This document shows, in pieces, positions 46,731-54,730 of a stretch of DNA of 64,000 bases. A program made the position numbers and the translations under genes. The notes under the pieces are model-generated. The model saw nothing but the letters and a program-made list of their open reading frames with translations. It had not been told where the DNA came from and did no database searches. Each line of letters starts with the position of its first letter. Within the stretch, counting starts at the first letter, position 1. This stretch comes from Pseudomonas sp. gcc21 (GTDB taxonomy: Bacteria > Pseudomonadota > Gammaproteobacteria > Pseudomonadales > Pseudomonadaceae), in NCBI RefSeq assembly GCF_012844345.1, contig NZ_CP051625.1, forward strand, positions 2,046,001 to 2,110,000, written 5' to 3'.

Positions 46731-47192
46731 GTGGAACCAAACGAAAACCTCTGGATTGCAGTACTGATTTCCCTGGCGCTGGGCATAGTGATCGGCGTCG
46801 TCATTGCGCGCCTGACCAAACGCGTCGGCGGTGGCGGCGGAACCGGCACGCAAGCCCAGCTTGAAGGCCTGCAGCTGCGGTTCGAGGAGTACCAGCAGGA
46901 AGTCGCCAGTCATTTCAATACCACGGCGAGCCTGGTGTCGAAACTGAATCGCAGCCATCAGGAGATGCAAGCGCATCTGACGCAGGGCGCAGTCGAACTG
47001 GCTCCTGACGAGATGACACGCCAGCGCTTGCTCGCTGCACTGGAGGACGATTCCGATCCAATCCATAGCAGCAGACGCGAACGCCTGGACCCGGTGTTCG
47101 ACAGCTTCGAGCCCCCACGCGACTACGCCCCGAAACTGGAAGATAGCCCCGGCACGCTGTCGGAAGAATACGGCGTCAAGCACAAGCGCTAA
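46731..47192 (+). CDS. zapG: ZapG (YhcB, DUF1043), inner-membrane envelope protein
   Basis: One N-terminal membrane helix (LWIAVLISLALGIVIGVVIARL) followed by a glycine-rich linker and a coiled coil (LEGLQLRFEEYQQEVASHFN). The family links division with cell-envelope growth. The GTG at 46731 has GAGGAA seven bases upstream. 153 residues. Confidence 0.88.
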   Translation: MEPNENLWIAVLISLALGIVIGVVIARLTKRVGGGGGTGTQAQLEGLQLRFEEYQQEVASHFNTTASLVSKLNRSHQEMQAHLTQGAVELAPDEMTRQRLLAALEDDSDPIHSSRRERLDPVFDSFEPPRDYAPKLEDSPGTLSEEYGVKHKR

Positions 47193-47199
47193 AGGCCGC

Positions 47200-47220
47200 C
47201 CCTGCACACTTAGTGCAGGG
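47200..47220 (+). terminator. Hairpin between zapG and the MCE operon
   Basis: CCCTGCAC (47200-47207) and GTGCAGGG (47213-47220) form a perfect eight-pair stem eight bases past the zapG stop. No T run follows, so it may only partly terminate. Confidence 0.55.
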
Positions 47221-47240
47221 CTCACTTCGGGAATCCTGGC

Positions 47241-48377
47241 ATGTCGGCGCTCCCCGAAAACCCTTTCCTGTCCCACAGTCCCGGTGACCCGCTGCACCTG
47301 GTCATCACCGGCGACTGGACCCTGCCGCACTATTCACAACTACGTCGGTTAATTGAAGGCCGTGGCGGCGCCAAGACAGCCTTGATGCAAGCCGACCTTG
47401 GCGGCCTCGGCGACCTCGATACAGCCGGCGGCCAGTTATTGGCTGAGTTGCTCGGTAGCGAATTACTCGAAACCGCTGCCGAGCAACAGCCGGACATGCC
47501 GGAAGAACGCCGCATCCTGCTACGGCGCATTGCGCGCAGCCTCGCTCCGGAAAGCGCACCTCGGGCAGACGGAAATGCGCTGGGCGATATGCTCGCGCAA
47601 GTGGGCAAGAGCATGCTTCTGTTCTGGGAGCATCTGGTATCTCTGCTCGGCTTTATCGGCCTGACGCTTGCCGGTCTGGCACGCAACCTTTTACGACCTG
47701 GCAACTGGCGAGTTACCGCCGTTGTCGCTCAGATAGAACAAACAGCACTCAACGCCGTACCGATAGTCGCCCTGCTGAGTTTTATGGTGGGCGCAGTGAT
47801 CGCCTTTCTTGGTGCCACCGTACTGGCGGAGTTCGGGGCGAGCATATTCACCGTCGACCTGGTTGCGTTTTCCTTTTTACGTGAGTTCGGCGTCCTGTTG
47901 ACGGCCATTCTTATGGCTGGTCGCACGGCCAGCGCCTTTACCGCCCAAATTGGCTCAATGAAGGCAAACGAGGAAATTGATGCCATTCGCGCTCTGGGCT
48001 TGAACCCGCTCGACCTACTGGTAATACCGCGCGTATTGGCCTTATTGATTGCCATGCCAGCGCTCACTTTTATCGCGATCCTGTCCGGCCTGTTCGGCGG
48101 TGGCATGGTGTGCGCCCTGGCACTGGATATATCGCCCACCATGTTCATCGGCCTCCTGCAGCAGAACGTTGACATGCAACACTTTCTGCTTGGCATGGCC
48201 AAGGCACCGGTGTTTGCCTTCCTCATTGCAATCATCGGCTGCCTTGAAGGGTTCAAGGTCAGCGGTAGCGCGGAGTCAGTCGGCGAACATACGACGTCGG
48301 CGGTGGTGCAATGCATTTTCGTTGTCATTCTGGTAGACGCCATGGCTGCCCTTTTCTATATGGAGATGGGCTGGTGA
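47241..48377 (+). CDS. MCE-system ABC permease, STAS-MlaE fusion
   Basis: Inner-membrane permease of a phospholipid transporter. Residues 1-95 form a STAS domain (LHLVITGDWTLPHYSQLRR...) fused to the MlaE permease domain (about 120-375, about five membrane segments, with MAGRTASAFTAQIGSMKANEEIDAIRALGL region). In the Mla system the STAS protein (MlaB) is separate, so this is the fused type, like PA3211 of P. aeruginosa. First gene of a four-gene operon. Confidence 0.9.
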   Translation: MSALPENPFLSHSPGDPLHLVITGDWTLPHYSQLRRLIEGRGGAKTALMQADLGGLGDLDTAGGQLLAELLGSELLETAAEQQPDMPEERRILLRRIARSLAPESAPRADGNALGDMLAQVGKSMLLFWEHLVSLLGFIGLTLAGLARNLLRPGNWRVTAVVAQIEQTALNAVPIVALLSFMVGAVIAFLGATVLAEFGASIFTVDLVAFSFLREFGVLLTAILMAGRTASAFTAQIGSMKANEEIDAIRALGLNPLDLLVIPRVLALLIAMPALTFIAILSGLFGGGMVCALALDISPTMFIGLLQQNVDMQHFLLGMAKAPVFAFLIAIIGCLEGFKVSGSAESVGEHTTSAVVQCIFVVILVDAMAALFYMEMGW

Positions 48378-49177
48378 GTCAGGAACAGAACACACCGCTG
48401 GTAGAAGTACGCGGCCTGGTTAACCGGTTCGGTAGCCAGGTTATTCATGAGAATCTCGATTTGGATATTCACCGCGGCGAGATCATCGGCGTGATTGGCG
48501 GCTCAGGCACCGGCAAGTCAGTGCTATTACGCTCGATCATCGGGCTCAAGCCGCCAGACGCAGGCAGCGTCAAAGTGTTCGGCCAAGATCTTACCCGGCT
48601 CGATGCAAAGCAACGTTCGCATATGGAGCGGCGTTTCGGCGTGCTATTCCAGCGCGGTGCACTCTTCTCATCCCTGACCGTCAGCGAAAATGTGGCCGTG
48701 CCACTGATTGAACACGCTGGCCTGAGCCGGAACGATGCCGAACATCTGGCATGCATGAAACTCGCTCTGGCTGGCTTGCCGCCGAACGCAGGCAGTAAAT
48801 ATCCGTCAGAATTATCAGGCGGCATGATCAAGCGCGCTGCGCTCGCGCGGGCCCTGGCGCTGGATCCGGACATTCTGTTCCTGGACGAGCCCACTGCAGG
48901 GCTCGACCCGATCGGCGCTGCTGCCTTTGATCAGCTGATCAAGACACTGCGCGATGCGATGGGCCTTAGTGTATTCCTGGTCACCCACGACCTGGACACG
49001 CTGTATGCGATATGCGATCGGGTCGCAGTACTGTCAGAACGGCGCGTGTTGGTAGCTGATTGCCTGGAGCGCGTGGCCGCCACCGACAACCCCTGGATTC
49101 AGGATTACTTTCATGGCCCTCGCGGTCGGTCTGCGGCAAACGCTGCCAGCCTGTCCCGGCAACTGGAGCAAGATTGA
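48374..49177 (+). CDS. MCE-system ABC ATPase (MlaF-like)
   Basis: ATPase that powers the MlaE-like permease. Walker A GGSGTGKS is at about residues 42-49, the signature LSGGM at about 143, Walker B ILFLDEPTAGLD follows and the switch His is in LVTHDLD. The GTG at 48374 overlaps the permease stop (GTGA). 267 residues. Confidence 0.92.
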   Translation: MSQEQNTPLVEVRGLVNRFGSQVIHENLDLDIHRGEIIGVIGGSGTGKSVLLRSIIGLKPPDAGSVKVFGQDLTRLDAKQRSHMERRFGVLFQRGALFSSLTVSENVAVPLIEHAGLSRNDAEHLACMKLALAGLPPNAGSKYPSELSGGMIKRAALARALALDPDILFLDEPTAGLDPIGAAAFDQLIKTLRDAMGLSVFLVTHDLDTLYAICDRVAVLSERRVLVADCLERVAATDNPWIQDYFHGPRGRSAANAASLSRQLEQD

Positions 49178-50115
49178 TGGAAACCCGCGCGCATCATGTA
49201 CTGATCGGCCTCTTCACCCTGCTTGCCGCGGCGGCAGCCATAATCTTCGCTATCTGGCTGAGCAACGCCAGCTCCAGTCGGGCTTACAAGGAATACATCG
49301 TTGTTTTCAACGAAACGGTTACCGGGCTGTCCACCGGCGGCGCGGTGCAATACAGCGGCATCCGCATCGGAGACATCACCCGGTTGCGGCTGGATCCGGA
49401 AGACCCACGCAGAGTGCTTGCCAATATCCGTATCGAACCGGACGTTCCGATCAAGCAGAACACCCAGGCGCGCCTGCAGCTCACCGGCATCACTGGCACC
49501 TCTGTCATTGAACTCAGCCAGGGCACACCGCAGAGCCCGCCATTGCGCGCGCCAAGTGGCGAAACACCCGTGATCGTCGCGTCGCCCTCGCCAATATCGA
49601 CATTGCTGACCAACGGCGAAGACCTGATGACCAATATCAACCAACTCGTCGCCAGCGCCCGCGACATCCTCTCCGAAGAGAACGTCGAGCGCATCGGCAA
49701 TACACTCGCTTCAATTGAGCGCGCCACCGGCGTGATTGCCGGTCAGGGCGAGGACCTTGAGTACCTGCTGGCCGAGCTGACCAAGGTCAGCGCCCAGGCA
49801 ACCCGAACCCTCGAGCAGACCGACCAGCTAATGAGCAATGCCAACACGCTACTCACCGAACAAGGCAGCAGAACCCTCGATGGCGCCGACCAGGCATTGA
49901 ACTCGATAGCACGTACCAGCGCGGTGCTGGAGAACATGCTGACCGAGAATAGCGAGGCGTTTGCGAATGGCATGCGCGGGCTCGGCCAGCTGGAACCGGC
50001 CATCAGCGAGCTACGCGGCAGCTTGTCGTCCCTGCGCAACATTACCCGTCGACTCGAAGACAACCCGACCCGCTTCATTCTGGGGCGCGACTCGCTTGAG
50101 GAGTTCGAACCGTGA
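49177..50115 (+). CDS. MlaD-like MCE substrate-binding protein
   Basis: Membrane-anchored periplasmic lipid carrier. One N-terminal helix (VLIGLFTLLAAAAAIIFAIWL), one MCE domain (about residues 40-120, with GLSTGGAVQYSGIRIGDI) and a long helical tail that probably forms a barrel or tunnel. 312 residues. ATG 49177 overlaps the ATPase stop (TGATG). Confidence 0.9.
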   Translation: METRAHHVLIGLFTLLAAAAAIIFAIWLSNASSSRAYKEYIVVFNETVTGLSTGGAVQYSGIRIGDITRLRLDPEDPRRVLANIRIEPDVPIKQNTQARLQLTGITGTSVIELSQGTPQSPPLRAPSGETPVIVASPSPISTLLTNGEDLMTNINQLVASARDILSEENVERIGNTLASIERATGVIAGQGEDLEYLLAELTKVSAQATRTLEQTDQLMSNANTLLTEQGSRTLDGADQALNSIARTSAVLENMLTENSEAFANGMRGLGQLEPAISELRGSLSSLRNITRRLEDNPTRFILGRDSLEEFEP

Positions 50116-50735
50116 ACATGCTGTCTCGCCTGCTTGGCACCAGTACATTGATCGGCGGCCTGCTGTGGCTCAGCGCCTGCACCGTGCTACCTGAATCCGA
50201 ACCCATGACGGTATATCAGTTTCCGGCACCGCCAATGCAGACTGCAGGCTCTGGTGAAGCGATACCCGTGTCACTGCGGATCAACACGCCGCTGACCGGC
50301 TTCACTCTGGCCGGCCCGCGTATCCTGGTCAACCCTGACGGGCATGAGCTGAAAACCTACAAAGGCGCGCGCTGGTCCGATCCCTCCCCAGCCCTGCTGC
50401 GTGAATACATCGCCCAGTCATTCAATCAACACGGCGGTATCGCCACGGTGAGTACCGATGAGCACGGACTGCATGCCGATGTTCACCTGAGCAGCAATCT
50501 GCGCCGCTTTCAGGTCGTATACGCTGACGGCGCGGAAGTCGTTATCGAGCTCGACGCGCGCCTGGTGGAGGCTGGCACGCTGCGGGTGCTCTCGGACCGG
50601 ACATTCGTTACCCGGCATCCGCTGAAGGACGAACAGCTGCCCGGCGTGGTCGCCGCCTACGGTCAAGCCAGCGAGAAGCTTATCGCAGCATTACTGCCGT
50701 GGACCTTGTGCGTCCTGCAGACGCAGGACAGGTAG
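50112..50735 (+). CDS. ABC-type transport auxiliary lipoprotein (PqiC-like)
   Basis: Lipoprotein with lipobox LSAC (Cys23) and the ABC_trans_aux fold, the outer-membrane end of PqiABC-like MCE systems. PLTGFTLAGPRILVNPDG and ARWSDPSPALLREYI are family blocks. The GTG at 50112 overlaps the MCE gene by four bases; ATG 50118 is an alternative. 207 residues. Last gene of the operon and convergent with the acyltransferase after 18 bases. Confidence 0.85.
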   Translation: MNMLSRLLGTSTLIGGLLWLSACTVLPESEPMTVYQFPAPPMQTAGSGEAIPVSLRINTPLTGFTLAGPRILVNPDGHELKTYKGARWSDPSPALLREYIAQSFNQHGGIATVSTDEHGLHADVHLSSNLRRFQVVYADGAEVVIELDARLVEAGTLRVLSDRTFVTRHPLKDEQLPGVVAAYGQASEKLIAALLPWTLCVLQTQDR

Positions 50736-50753
50736 CTCTGCCGCCGAGCAGTC

Positions 50754-52649
50754 TCACAGGTCGTTGATATACGCAACCATCGGCCCCATGAGCCCCAAAG
50801 AGTGAACGGCCCCGTCAAAGGTAAAATGACCGTAATCAAACGCGATCGGGACATTTTCTGCCGTCACGCTCTGGCATTGTTTGCCCTCAGAACAGAGCGT
50901 GTCGATCACGCTCAAGTATTCCGCCCGGTCTTTATTCACAGCTTTTTTCAACTCGCCGTCCACCGAGAATCGGTCGTCGTTTCTGAAATGTTCCAGCATC
51001 TCGGGCTCAGCCCCATAGAGAGATGCCTGCACCAACAATGTTGGCAGGTCTTTACTATATTCAACAGTGGGTCCGATTATGAAGATTTTATCGGCGAATT
51101 GATTCAAGTAAGGCAAGGTGAATTCCAGCCTTTCTGAATCAGATAGCTGCCAACGGCCCGACAGAATAATCACATCCAGCTTTTCTCCTTCAGGAAGAAA
51201 CGTATTGAAAACATAGTCATTCAGATCAACGCAGCGCTTTTCCCCCGTCAATGGCAGCAGGGGAAGGCAACCGGATGACGTCGCCTGTAAAACATTCGTA
51301 TTGGGATAAAGATGCAGCAATGCGCTGTTGAGATGTGCAGCATGAGAGTCGCCAAATAGAAGAATATCGGCTTTCTTATCTGATATATCCAAACATTCGT
51401 CGGCATTAAAGAAGGCAAAATTATCCTCCTTCGTAGTCAGGAAACATTTCCCGACTCTTGCCCCGCCAAGCCAGTCGTCGGATTCGTTGTATTCCAGATA
51501 ACTGATGTATTCGACATCGTCGCCCACCATCTTATTATCAAAAAAGGCCCGGTTATCGATACCAAACCCTAACAACACGAAAGAAGCCAGGCCGATACCA
51601 CTGACGGGGAAGACAAAACGCTTCTCGGACAACTTACCACTGCGAAAAGGCGCCTCCACAAACCGCCAGCTAAGATAGGAGATGACCAGTACCACAAGGC
51701 ACAGAACCACCATTGTCATGTATGTGTAGTTGTCGAGCAGAGTATATTTTGCTAATGCGAGCACCGGTTGGTGCCATAAATAGGCGCTATAGCTTATCAA
51801 CCCAATCCCCACCATAAGCCGACTGGCGAGCAGCTTATAGACCAGGGATCCTTCTACCGTAAACACAATCAGCAAGCACACCCCAACGATAGGGACAAGC
51901 GCATAAAGCGAAGGAAAGGGTGTGGAACTGTCGTACGCAAAGAAAGAAAACATTATGAGCCCGAAGCCCGACAGGCTCATGATTTCGGCGGTATTTCTTG
52001 AGAAGGCAGGCTTTTTGTCTCTCAGGTAGAAAGCAACCAGCGAGCCCATCAATAACTCCCAGGCTCGGGTTGGCAGCAGATAGTAGGTCGCCGTGGGTTT
52101 GTTATAGGCGCCCCAGTGCGCGACGGCAAGACTGATAACAGCAATTAACACGATGGAAGCTATAACGAACTTTTTACCCCAGCGCCAGGAGGCCATAAGA
52201 AACAAGGGGAAGAAAATATAAAACTGCTCCTCAACTGCCAGACTCCAGGTGTGAAGAAGCGGCTTCAATTCAGCAGATGTGTCGAAGTATCCACTCTCCA
52301 TCCAGAACAGTATGTTCGAGGAAAAGATCGAGACAGCCCCCACGCTTTGCGCAAAATCGTCAAAATCCCTGGGCATCAATAACATGTAGCTGAAAGGAAC
52401 AGATACAGCGACCACTAGAAACAGGACAGGCAATATCCTTCTGGCTCGCCTCAGGTAAAAATCAGCCAGACTGAACCTTGCATTCGCCAGTTCGCTGATC
52501 AAGATTGAGGTGATTAGATAACCGCTGATGACGAAAAAGATATCTACACCGATAAAACCGCCACTGATGACGGAAAATCCGGCGTGAAAAAGGATGACTG
52601 GGATGACAGCTAGCGCTCTTAAACCGTCGATTTCAGCTCGGTATTGCAT
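50754..52649 (-). CDS. OafA-type membrane acyltransferase with SGNH domain
   Basis: Residues 1-350 are an acyltransferase-3 domain with about ten membrane segments; YRAEIDGLRALAVIPVILFHAG at the start is the family signature. The C-terminal part is a periplasmic SGNH hydrolase-like domain with GDSHAAH (catalytic Ser, about residue 433) and FDYGHFTFDG (Asp/His, about 605). Such proteins O-acetylate O-antigen, peptidoglycan or exopolysaccharide; the acceptor here is unknown. The ATG at 52649 is chosen (MQYRAEIDG). The gene looks AT-richer than its neighbours by eye, suggesting transfer. 631 residues. Confidence 0.9.
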   Translation of the reverse strand: MQYRAEIDGLRALAVIPVILFHAGFSVISGGFIGVDIFFVISGYLITSILISELANARFSLADFYLRRARRILPVLFLVVAVSVPFSYMLLMPRDFDDFAQSVGAVSIFSSNILFWMESGYFDTSAELKPLLHTWSLAVEEQFYIFFPLFLMASWRWGKKFVIASIVLIAVISLAVAHWGAYNKPTATYYLLPTRAWELLMGSLVAFYLRDKKPAFSRNTAEIMSLSGFGLIMFSFFAYDSSTPFPSLYALVPIVGVCLLIVFTVEGSLVYKLLASRLMVGIGLISYSAYLWHQPVLALAKYTLLDNYTYMTMVVLCLVVLVISYLSWRFVEAPFRSGKLSEKRFVFPVSGIGLASFVLLGFGIDNRAFFDNKMVGDDVEYISYLEYNESDDWLGGARVGKCFLTTKEDNFAFFNADECLDISDKKADILLFGDSHAAHLNSALLHLYPNTNVLQATSSGCLPLLPLTGEKRCVDLNDYVFNTFLPEGEKLDVIILSGRWQLSDSERLEFTLPYLNQFADKIFIIGPTVEYSKDLPTLLVQASLYGAEPEMLEHFRNDDRFSVDGELKKAVNKDRAEYLSVIDTLCSEGKQCQSVTAENVPIAFDYGHFTFDGAVHSLGLMGPMVAYINDL

Positions 52650-52839
52650 AGATACATCCCTGTAGCGGAGGGCCAATCAGAAGCTCAGGCCCACCCCCTA
52701 CAAAAATGGTTCAGACTTACCTTGCGAAATGCGACGTAGTCAGCAAATTAATATCAAAAGAAAGCGGGGCGCGAGCATCGACCGCGTCACAGCCTGCCAA
52801 CCTCAAAAAAACGACTCACTGCCACTCGATTACGAATAG
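52650..52839. other. AT-rich spacer upstream of the acyltransferase gene
   Basis: No gene is seen. It contains the degenerate copy of the guaA end at 52816-52830. A promoter for the acyltransferase should be here. Confidence 0.5.
52816..52830. repeat. Third copy of the guaA 3'-end repeat (candidate att site)
   Basis: TCACTGCCACTCGAT, one mismatch from the 15 bases covering the guaA stop. Same orientation as the copies at 54275 and 55520. Confidence 0.6.
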
Positions 52840-53151
52840 TCAATCTCCATGGCGTGCTGTCGCATGGACCTCGATGGGGGCCGTAACGCCGGGACGGATC
52901 AGCATCCAGGCCAACGCCGTCTGGGCGGGACGGGCATTGCCCTGTATATCTTCCCGGCCACGATACTTTCCAGTTAGAAAGCCGCTGGCAAACGAGAAGA
53001 AACTGACCACACCGATTTCCCGCTCTTGCGACACGTCAAGCGCCTGACGTAAACGCGAGGCGAACATGTCGGCAAAAGACATTTGTTGGGTGATCGCCAG
53101 CCGCGCGGCCTCGGCGTCGCTAATGCTGTGCAACCCACTGATCAGTTCCGC
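52840..53151 (-). pseudogene. Aldo/keto reductase remnant with internal deletion
   Basis: The frame after the ddh stop encodes recognisable aldo/keto reductase pieces: EIGVVSFFSFASGFLTGKYRG, joined almost directly to ARPAQTALAWMLIRPGVTAPIE. About 50-60 residues that normally separate these blocks are missing, as is the whole N-terminal barrel. No start codon or ribosome site is apparent. It ends next to the repeat at 52816-52830. A broken gene. Confidence 0.75.
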
Positions 53152-54114
53152 CTAGACGTCGCGCGCGATTAGCTCGTCCAGCGGGGTAGGTGATATCAGG
53201 TAAGGAGCGACTTCCAGCACTGTAAAGGCACCGCTCTGACCGGCAGCTTTCAAACGGTGTGCCGCACGGCCGTAGGCCACCTGGACAGCGGCGGTGAAGT
53301 CCGGATTGCGGTCCAGCTTCAGGATGTACTCGATAGTGTGACTAAAACCGCCGGTGTCGCCGGTGGTGACCACATGGCCGCCATGCGGCATGCCGGTGTG
53401 CTCACGGTCGAAGGTCTCTTCATCAATGAAGTGGACCTCGGTCTGGTAGCCGACGAAGTAGTCCGGCATGGTGCGGATGTCGTTCTCGATGCGCTGCTGA
53501 TCGGCCTCATCCGCGACTATCCAGCACTGGCGCACATGCGCCTGCTTACCACTCAAATCTCCCGCCTCGCCCTTGCGGGCCAGCTCCAGCGCCGCTCCGG
53601 AGGGCAGCGTATACTGCACACCCTTTTTCACACCCGCGACACGGCGCACCGCATCGGAATGCCCCTGCGACAAACCCGGCCCCCAAAAGCTGTGCTGCTG
53701 AGCGTTCGGCAGGATGGCCTCGGCCAAAGTCCGATTCAGGGAGAACATGCCCGGGTCCCAACCGGTGGACACCAGCGCAACATTGCCGGCCTTCCTGGCT
53801 GCTTCATCCATCACCTGACGGTGGCGCGGAACGTCGCGGTGGTTATCATAGGTATCCACGGTGTTGGCGAACTTCGCGTACTGCGGCGCGAGCTCGGGGA
53901 TATCCGTGGCGCTGCCCAAACAGAGGAAGAGCACGTCCACCCGATCGGCGTAATTAGCGATCTCGTCGATCGGAAAAACCGGGGTCTCGGTGTCCAACTC
54001 GGTGCGGCGGGAGAAGATGCCCACCAGCTCCATATCCGGCTGCAGCCCGATAATTTTTTCCACGGACTTGCCCAGGTTGCCGTAGCCGACGATAGCGGCG
54101 CGGATAGTGCTCAT
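53152..54114 (-). CDS. ddh: Meso-diaminopimelate D-dehydrogenase
   Basis: NADPH-dependent enzyme that makes meso-diaminopimelate in one step from tetrahydrodipicolinate, a bypass of the succinylase route. RAAIVGYGNLGKSVEKII is the dinucleotide-binding loop; VSTGWDPGMFSLNR and FWGPGLSQGHSDAVRRV are conserved substrate-side blocks. 320 residues. AGGAG lies eight bases before the ATG. The gene is patchy in Pseudomonas and here lies between two copies of the guaA-end repeat, which suggests it was acquired. Its product feeds MurE. Confidence 0.92.
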   Translation of the reverse strand: MSTIRAAIVGYGNLGKSVEKIIGLQPDMELVGIFSRRTELDTETPVFPIDEIANYADRVDVLFLCLGSATDIPELAPQYAKFANTVDTYDNHRDVPRHRQVMDEAARKAGNVALVSTGWDPGMFSLNRTLAEAILPNAQQHSFWGPGLSQGHSDAVRRVAGVKKGVQYTLPSGAALELARKGEAGDLSGKQAHVRQCWIVADEADQQRIENDIRTMPDYFVGYQTEVHFIDEETFDREHTGMPHGGHVVTTGDTGGFSHTIEYILKLDRNPDFTAAVQVAYGRAAHRLKAAGQSGAFTVLEVAPYLISPTPLDELIARDV

Positions 54115-54195
54115 ATGATTGGCTCCTACAAAGTTTTTCCGATGATGTTTCCGTGTATGAGGTTACCAGCGCGGGCCTCCGACAGACGAAAAATG

Positions 54196-54222
54196 AAAAA
54201 CCCGCAAATGTGCGGGCTTTTC
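54196..54222. terminator. Bidirectional terminator upstream of ddh
   Basis: CCCGCA (54201-54206) and TGCGGG (54211-54216) form a six-pair stem with a four-base loop; As precede and CTTTT follows it, so both strands have a T run. It would stop leftward transcription before ddh. Confidence 0.75.
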
Positions 54223-54274
54223 GCTACGCTATGAATTGTCTATGAACTCGGCTCTGGGCATGCCAAGCGGTAAG

Positions 54275-54289
54275 TCACTCCCACTCGAT
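54275..54289. repeat. Second copy of the guaA 3'-end repeat (candidate att site)
   Basis: TCACTCCCACTCGAT, identical over 15 bases to the guaA end at 55520-55534 and in the same orientation, 1245 bases away. The flanks differ on both sides. This is what an attachment-site duplication would look like. Confidence 0.7.
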
Positions 54290-54668
54290 TATCAGCAGAT
54301 AAAATTTTACCTTAAAAATCAGTGTATTAAAAATAAACACCCAAGCAATACCATAACAATACCATCCCAAATATTTACTCTTAAAAGCGCTAGAAACAGC
54401 GATAAGCCGAGCAGCCACTTTGACGCGACGCCTGGAGCGGGTAACGATCTACCACATCAAATCGGCAATTCAAGCATCGAAAAAAGCGAACTATATTGCA
54501 CAAAATTAAATTGTGAACAATGGTTATCAGCAGCCCATAGGAGGATCACAGGCTAACTGCTAATTTTGAATAGCAATAATGAAAGCTTATCGTATCTCGC
54601 ACGGTGAAACTATTGATGGACTGCGGTTGGAGAGCCTTGTCGACCGCCCTCTTGCCCCATACGAAGTA

Positions 54669-54695
54669 AAGCCCGCAGTCATGAACTACGGGCTT
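54669..54695 (-). terminator. Hairpin after the PurC-like gene
   Basis: AAGCCCG (54669-54675) and CGGGCTT (54689-54695) form a seven-pair stem with a 13-base loop, 36 bases past the PurC-like stop on the minus strand. ACGAAG and CTTCGT flank it as a possible extension. The following T run is poor. Confidence 0.55.
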
Positions 54696-54730
54696 CGTGG
54701 AGTTGATGCTGTTAGCTGTGCCCCAGCACC

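Larger units (their letters stand above)
54115..54730. other. Gene-poor, AT-rich gap between ddh and the PurC-like gene
   Basis: This 616-base stretch holds two hairpins (54196-54222 and 54669-54695) and the second guaA-end repeat (54275-54289). From about 54290 to 54560 it is markedly AT-rich by eye. A 106-residue open frame (54236-54556, plus strand) has no recognisable domain and is not called. Confidence 0.6.

Noticed and set aside
46665..47330. A 221-residue minus-strand open frame over zapG and the start of the MCE permease
   Set aside because: It covers two genes with good starts and family motifs on the other strand.
53257..54234. A 325-residue plus-strand open frame opposite ddh
   Set aside because: ddh on the minus strand is clearly the real gene; the antisense frame has no recognisable features.
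54236..54556. A 106-residue plus-strand open frame in the AT-rich gap
   Set aside because: No ribosome site, no domain, and it runs through a candidate att repeat. It could be real but cannot be supported.
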